NCBI GenBank assembly: GCA_005223375.1
Contig: RXOD01005807.1
Location: 1-12,435, forward strand
Length of the DNA: 12,435 bases
Reading direction: 5' to 3'
From: Amoebophrya sp. AT5.2
Lineage: Eukaryota > Sar > Dinophyceae > Syndiniales > Amoebophryaceae
Of the stretch, positions 9,264 through 12,435 are shown piece by piece (position 1 is the first letter of the stretch; the number at the start of each line of letters is the position of its first letter). Both the position numbers and the translations under genes were made by a program. The notes under the pieces are model-generated. The model was given only the letters and a program-made list of their open reading frames with translations, had not been told where the DNA came from and searched no databases.

Positions 9264-9595
9264 AGTAGCAAGTGTTCTCTATAAATATATTTATTCACGT
9301 GAGCAGGCTGAGTAGAGGTAGACTAGTTTGTTAGTACTAGGAAAAGCTAAAGCTGCGCTCTTCTAGCACCATTCGCTGGAGTTCTAGACGATGTGATGAT
9401 CATGATCATGATCGAAATCGATCCATGAAAAAGATTCTTCCTCCTCATCCATTGATGAAGTTGAAGTGGCTGCATCATTGTGCTGTCTTCCGAAAGAGAA
9501 CCATGGTCAGAGCCGCGCGAAAACGGATTTGGATAGAGATGCAGCATTGATCCTGATCGTGCCTGGAGTACAGCGACAAGCCCGACCGGGAGGAG
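9264..9595. other. Spacer between gene 2 and gene 3 with palindromes
   Basis: This contains the palindrome ATAAATATATTTAT (9281-9294), CACGTG (9297-9302), and the perfect 16-bp palindrome GATCATGATCATGATC (9398-9413). A 42-codon open frame from ATG 9425 ends at TGA near 9550. It is in the same frame as the first gene 3 exon but separated by stops. An upstream gene 3 exon in this stretch cannot be excluded, because codons before ATG 9596 (LEYSDKPDREE) also look coding. Confidence 0.5.
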
Positions 9596-12257
9596 ATGAA
9601 GAAGTCTGTCTTTGACTTCAAAAATTTCGATCCCAAACTTGCGGCGCTCCCTTGTTCACGACATGTTTCTTTTCCTCGGGCAAAAATGGGGCCAGTAGAA
9701 TCAGCAACGTTGTTTTGAGATGGACCACGGACGATGAGTTGGAGTTGCAAAGCTGGAAGAAGGCAAAAAGGAGGGTCTCCTTTGATGGAATCGTTCAAAA
9801 AATGAAAATCGATCACGATCACGACCGCAGTTGGCGGCGACTTGCTCTAGCTGCCCAGCAAAAACCACGCAGACGTCAATATCGATATAATTCACGACAT
9901 TCTGCGGCGAGGGTGCCGACCACGTCTGCTGGAGCGGCCAGGAGAAGCCGCGCTTCAACCTTCGCCTGCCCACCATGTCAGAGCACTTCCGCCGCATCAT
10001 CAAGCGGGAGCCGCCGCCGCATCAGGCCATCAAGTTTCGTTGCGCCAAACTGCACCGTGTCACTGACGGTCACGAGAGCTCCTCGCACTACAACACCATC
10101 TACGACGTACTGAAGTCGAGAGGATGGAAGGAATGGGGTGCCACAACCGCCATCAGCACCGAAGAAACGTTTTCATCAGGAGGAGGTGTTCTTGCTCCTG
10201 CAGCAGGAGTTGCAGCCGGAGGCATACTCAGAGGCACTGCCCCACATCATGGTGCACCAGAATCGTCTCCCTCGCGTGCTGATGCGGGAGCGGGTCGTGC
10301 TAGTACTAGTACCGCCGGAGGAGCACGAGTAGCCGTAGGGCTAGTAGGGTCCTCATCGTCCTCCACCTCAGGAGCAGAGGCTGCAGCTGCGACGGCCCCT
10401 TCAGGAGTCGCAATCGCTGCTTCCAGTTCGAGCGCGGCGTCCACAGGACCTGTTCTCAGCACCACAGCCACGACAACTACGGCCAGTACTACGCACCAGC
10501 AACAAGTCCAAGTACCGAATAAGAAGGAGCTGAAGCAGGATTGGCACATCTTCTGGGCCGACAAGGACTGGATCCACTCCGAGCTGGAGAAGGTGCATCT
10601 GGAGCCCCACCAGCGTGTGAACCATTTTCGCAACCACTACGAGCTCACGCGCAAGGACCTGCTGGCGAAGAACGTGAAACGGTACCGGCGCACGCTGGAA
10701 CGCGAGGGCACCGCCGCCAGTTTGGAGCTGGCGAAAAAGTACGAGGAGATGATCCCGTCAACCTTTGTGCTGCCGCAGGAGTACTCTCTCTTTTTGGAGG
10801 AGTTCAAGAGGTGCGGGAAGCAGGTGTTACGAAGAACGGACCATGTGGTAAGGGTAACGGTAAGGGACCAGGTGGCAAGGGACCTCCAACTGCGTCAAGG
10901 CGCTCTGAGCGCTTCGCTCAGTTTCAGAGATGCCCCACTGTGGGGGGCAGTAAAAGGCGGGTCCCTCGCTGAAGATAGCCGCTGGGAAGTAGATGGAAGT
11001 GGTAGGGGAAAGCCAGGCCCAGGGGCATGGTTCTAGGACGACCTGAAAGCAGGGAAAAAGCGGCCACCTAGGCCGGCGATTGGTTTTGGTTGTCAGCTAG
11101 AACCATAAGGTGCAAGAGTTCCAAAGCCACTCTTGCCAACCGCGAAAAGCCCCCTGCGTTCCTCTTCTGAGGACCACCAAATGGGACCCCAGAGAGCCCC
11201 CCCCGCGTTTCTCTTTAGCACTTCTTTTACCCACTTCCCACTTGGCCCCGCCATAGGTGTGGATCATGAAGCCCGTGGGCCGGTCGCAGGGCACGGGGAT
11301 CTTCATGGTCACCATTAAGGGTTGAATAAATTCAGGTTCAGGTCCAGGTCTAGGTTTTCTAAAAGGGTCTGACAGCCTCCCCTTCTTCACCCGAGAGTAG
11401 TGGTCTCAGTAGGTTTTCCTCTCACGTAACTTTTAGTATGCCCCAACGACCAGCAGGAGCAGAAGGCTGCGGTGCCCGATGCTGCTGGTATCGGTTTAAA
11501 TCGATGCAGAGGGCCCAGCGTCGGCGCTGTTGGACCCTTCATTCTGAGCCGGGTGTTGCTGGGTGCTGAGCAGGGAGAGCGTGCGCCTCCATGTCGGCCA
11601 CTTCCTGGTCCAATCCGGACAGGCTCTGCTGGTAGTACACCATCTGCCGGAACAGACTGATCGAAGGGTGACACAGGGGATCCAATATGGTTAAACCTAA
11701 ACCTGAGGCACGACCTGGATTTTTTCAACCTCTAACACCAAGCTGTCGCAGCTCGCGCAGTGGAAGCCGCCGGAGCGCCAGGCCCGCGACGACGCCGACG
11801 AGGACGACGTGGAGTCCTACATCGTGCAGAAGTACATCGAGCACCCTCTCTTAATTGGCGGCCGCAAGTTCGACCTCCGGATCTACGCGCTGGTGACCTC
11901 CTACCAGCCGCTGACGGTGTGGCTCTCGCGCGAGGGCTTCGCGCGCTTCTCGCTCACGCGCTACTCCGTGGACACCGTCCGCGACCCGACGAAGCTGTCC
12001 TCGCACCTTACGAACGTGGCCGTGCAAAAAAACCTGTTCAGCAAGGACAACACCTACCAACGAACCGGCGGCAAGTGGGAGATCCCCTCCATGAAGAAGT
12101 ACCTCATCTCCAAGATCGGGCGGGAACGAACGAAAAAGCTGTTTCTCCAGTTCGAGGAGATCATCATCTACTCGCTGCTGGCGGTGCAAAGAGTGATGAT
12201 CGCGGACAGACACTGCTTCGAAATGTACGGGTACGACATCATACTCAGCGGACATTT
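9596..12257 (+). CDS. Tubulin-tyrosine-ligase-like protein, TTLL9/TTLL1-type polyglutamylase (3' end outside window)
   Basis: TTLL enzymes use ATP to add glutamates to tubulin tails, mostly on ciliary and other stable microtubules. Exons are 9596-9664 (start uncertain), 9912-10823, 11257-11314 and 11741 to about 12257, about 518 residues so far. Landmarks in order are IKFRC, NTIYDVLKSRGWKEW, DWHIFWADKDWIHSELE, VNHFRNHYELTRKDLLAKN, EYSLFLEEFKR, the ATP-grasp lysine motif WIMKPVGRSQGTGIF, VQKYIEHPLLIGGRKFDLRI, GFARFSLTRYSV, HLTNVAVQKN and DRHCFEMYGYDI. The expected C-terminal KPWLLEVN block lies beyond the window. A Ser/Ala/Thr-rich insertion of about 120 residues sits between GWKEW and DWHIFW. 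After YGYDIIL the family usually has Asp (a Mg ligand); here Ser-Gly-His is read, but the exon may end earlier than I placed it. The intron from 12258 runs off the window. TTLL assignment is firm; the subfamily is by best visual match. Confidence 0.88.
9655..9900 (+). repeat. 10-bp direct repeat bracketing the first intron of gene 3
   Basis: TTCACGACAT occurs at 9655-9664 and at 9891-9900. The first copy abuts the GT of the proposed donor (CAT|GTTTCTTTTCC, intron 9665-9911). The second ends 11 bases before the proposed AG acceptor (GGCGAG|GGT). A join within the repeat itself would put the downstream exon in the wrong frame, so the GT-AG model is preferred. No clear inverted ends were seen. 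Confidence 0.6.
10824..11256 (+). other. 433-bp GT-AG intron bounded by AGGTGT repeats, with internal hairpins
   Basis: The junction AAG CAG|GTGTTACG...CCATAG|GTG TGG restores KQVWIMKP, matching the TTLL family. AGGTGT is present at both ends (10822-10827 and 11255-11260), consistent with an insertion that duplicated its target. Interior structure includes a hairpin CTGAGCG-CTT-CGCTCAG (10905-10921), a second hairpin TGCCCC...GGGGCA (about 10931-10949), and the inverted pair ATGGTTCTAG (11027-11036) and CTAGAACCAT (11097-11106). The sequence near the two ends is only loosely complementary. Confidence 0.75.
11310..11740 (+). mobile_element. Introner: transposon-like non-canonical intron with CACCA duplication and terminal inverted repeats
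   Basis: The element (11315-11735, 421 bp) lies between two CACCA copies (11310-11314 and 11736-11740). Its ends are inverted repeats: TTAAGGGTTGAATAAATTCAGG at the left against TTAGAGGTTGAAAAAATCCAGG as the reverse complement of the right. They agree at 19 of the first 23 positions. After a 6-base mismatch block they agree again (CCAGGTCTAGGTTT against TCAGGTTTAGGTTT), so the ends extend about 43 bp. The left arm also contains a hexamer repeated four times (TCAGGT, TCAGGT, CCAGGT, CTAGGT; 11332-11355). Removing the element plus one CACCA gives ATG GTC ACC AAG CTG (M-V-T-K-L), exactly the family spacing between GIF and QWK. The ends of that excision are not GT-AG at any equivalent position in the repeat. 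It encodes no transposase, so it would be a non-autonomous element. Confidence 0.75.
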
Positions 12258-12435
12258 GTACTCGTACTCGTGCTTGTATACAAAAGCGGGTGGCTGTTTG
12301 GGTGGTTGTTTGGGTGGTTGTTTGGGTGGATGTTTGCGTGGGTGGCTAGGTCCCACTTTTTGGCCGATTCCTGCTTTTGTTGTATCGGACACTGCCCAAT
12401 AGTATTGCGCATCCAGTGGCCGCCCCCCGCCCCCC
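12258..12435 (+). other. Start of the last visible gene 3 intron
   Basis: The proposed donor GTACTC follows CAT TT. The reading into it quickly becomes tandem repeat and a C-rich tail (CCGCCCCCCGCCCCC) at the window end. The acceptor is not in view, so the donor position is provisional. Confidence 0.45.
12289..12336 (+). repeat. 12-bp tandem repeat, four copies
   Basis: The unit GGTGGYTGTTTG occurs at 12289, 12301, 12313 and 12325 (the last is GGTGGATGTTTG). A partial, altered unit (GGTGGCTAGG) follows. The + strand is strongly G/T-skewed. It lies in the intron running off the window. Confidence 0.85.

Noticed and set aside
11308..11742. Canonical GT-AG reading of the introner intron (ATG|GTCACC...CCAAG|CTG)
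   Set aside because: It keeps frame but removes Val-Thr-Lys, making the protein three residues shorter than the family between GIF and QWK, and it ignores the CACCA duplication that abuts the inverted ends. It remains the main rival and needs cDNA.
12289..12336. CRISPR-like array
   Set aside because: Copies are contiguous with no spacers, and the window is eukaryotic; it is a simple tandem repeat.
12168..12392. Pro/Lys-rich open frame over the 12-bp repeat on the minus strand
   Set aside because: It is a by-product of the period-12 repeat (a multiple of three keeps frames open); it lies antisense to TTLL exon and intron.

Overview
This window looks like nuclear DNA of a protist, most likely an alveolate. 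A parasitic dinoflagellate of the Amoebophrya/Syndiniales type is my best guess. The support is indirect. All three multi-exon genes lie on the + strand, which fits unidirectional clusters. Exons are GC-rich, while introns and spacers are AT-richer. Several introns are bounded by short direct repeats, and one also has terminal inverted repeats and no GT-AG ends that restore the family sequence. Introns of that kind ('introners') are reported from Amoebophrya genomes. I see no bacterial operon signals, rRNA, tRNA or CRISPR.

Layout: 1-996 is mostly non-coding, with small repeats and one weak candidate terminal exon of an upstream gene (521-646). Gene 1 (997-2270, four exons) encodes a small protein of unknown family with one predicted membrane helix; its last exon reads coherently only across three frames. 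2271-3126 is a spacer with an 18-bp perfect palindrome. Gene 2 (3127-9263, four exons, about 1788 residues) is a low-complexity protein that ends in a NUP98-type autoproteolytic domain and, further upstream, has a segment resembling the dynein heavy-chain microtubule-binding domain (MTBD). 9264-9595 is a spacer with palindromes. Gene 3 (9596 to beyond the window) is a tubulin-tyrosine-ligase-like (TTLL9/TTLL1-type) polyglutamylase, cut by three introns within the window plus one that runs off the end.

Two items stand out. First, gene 2 as modelled joins a NUP98-type pore-targeting domain to a dynein stalk-tip-like domain in one protein, which would be a direct nuclear-pore-to-microtubule link. 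That is attractive in a lineage with closed mitosis and extranuclear spindle microtubules, but the fusion rests on splice-phase inference. Second, the intron at 11315-11740 has transposon-like structure: a 5-bp target duplication CACCA and imperfect inverted ends of about 43 bp. Removing exactly the element plus one CACCA copy restores the TTLL protein at its family length, without canonical splice sites. Gene 2 and gene 3 are adjacent and both relate to microtubules; whether that is meaningful is unknown.
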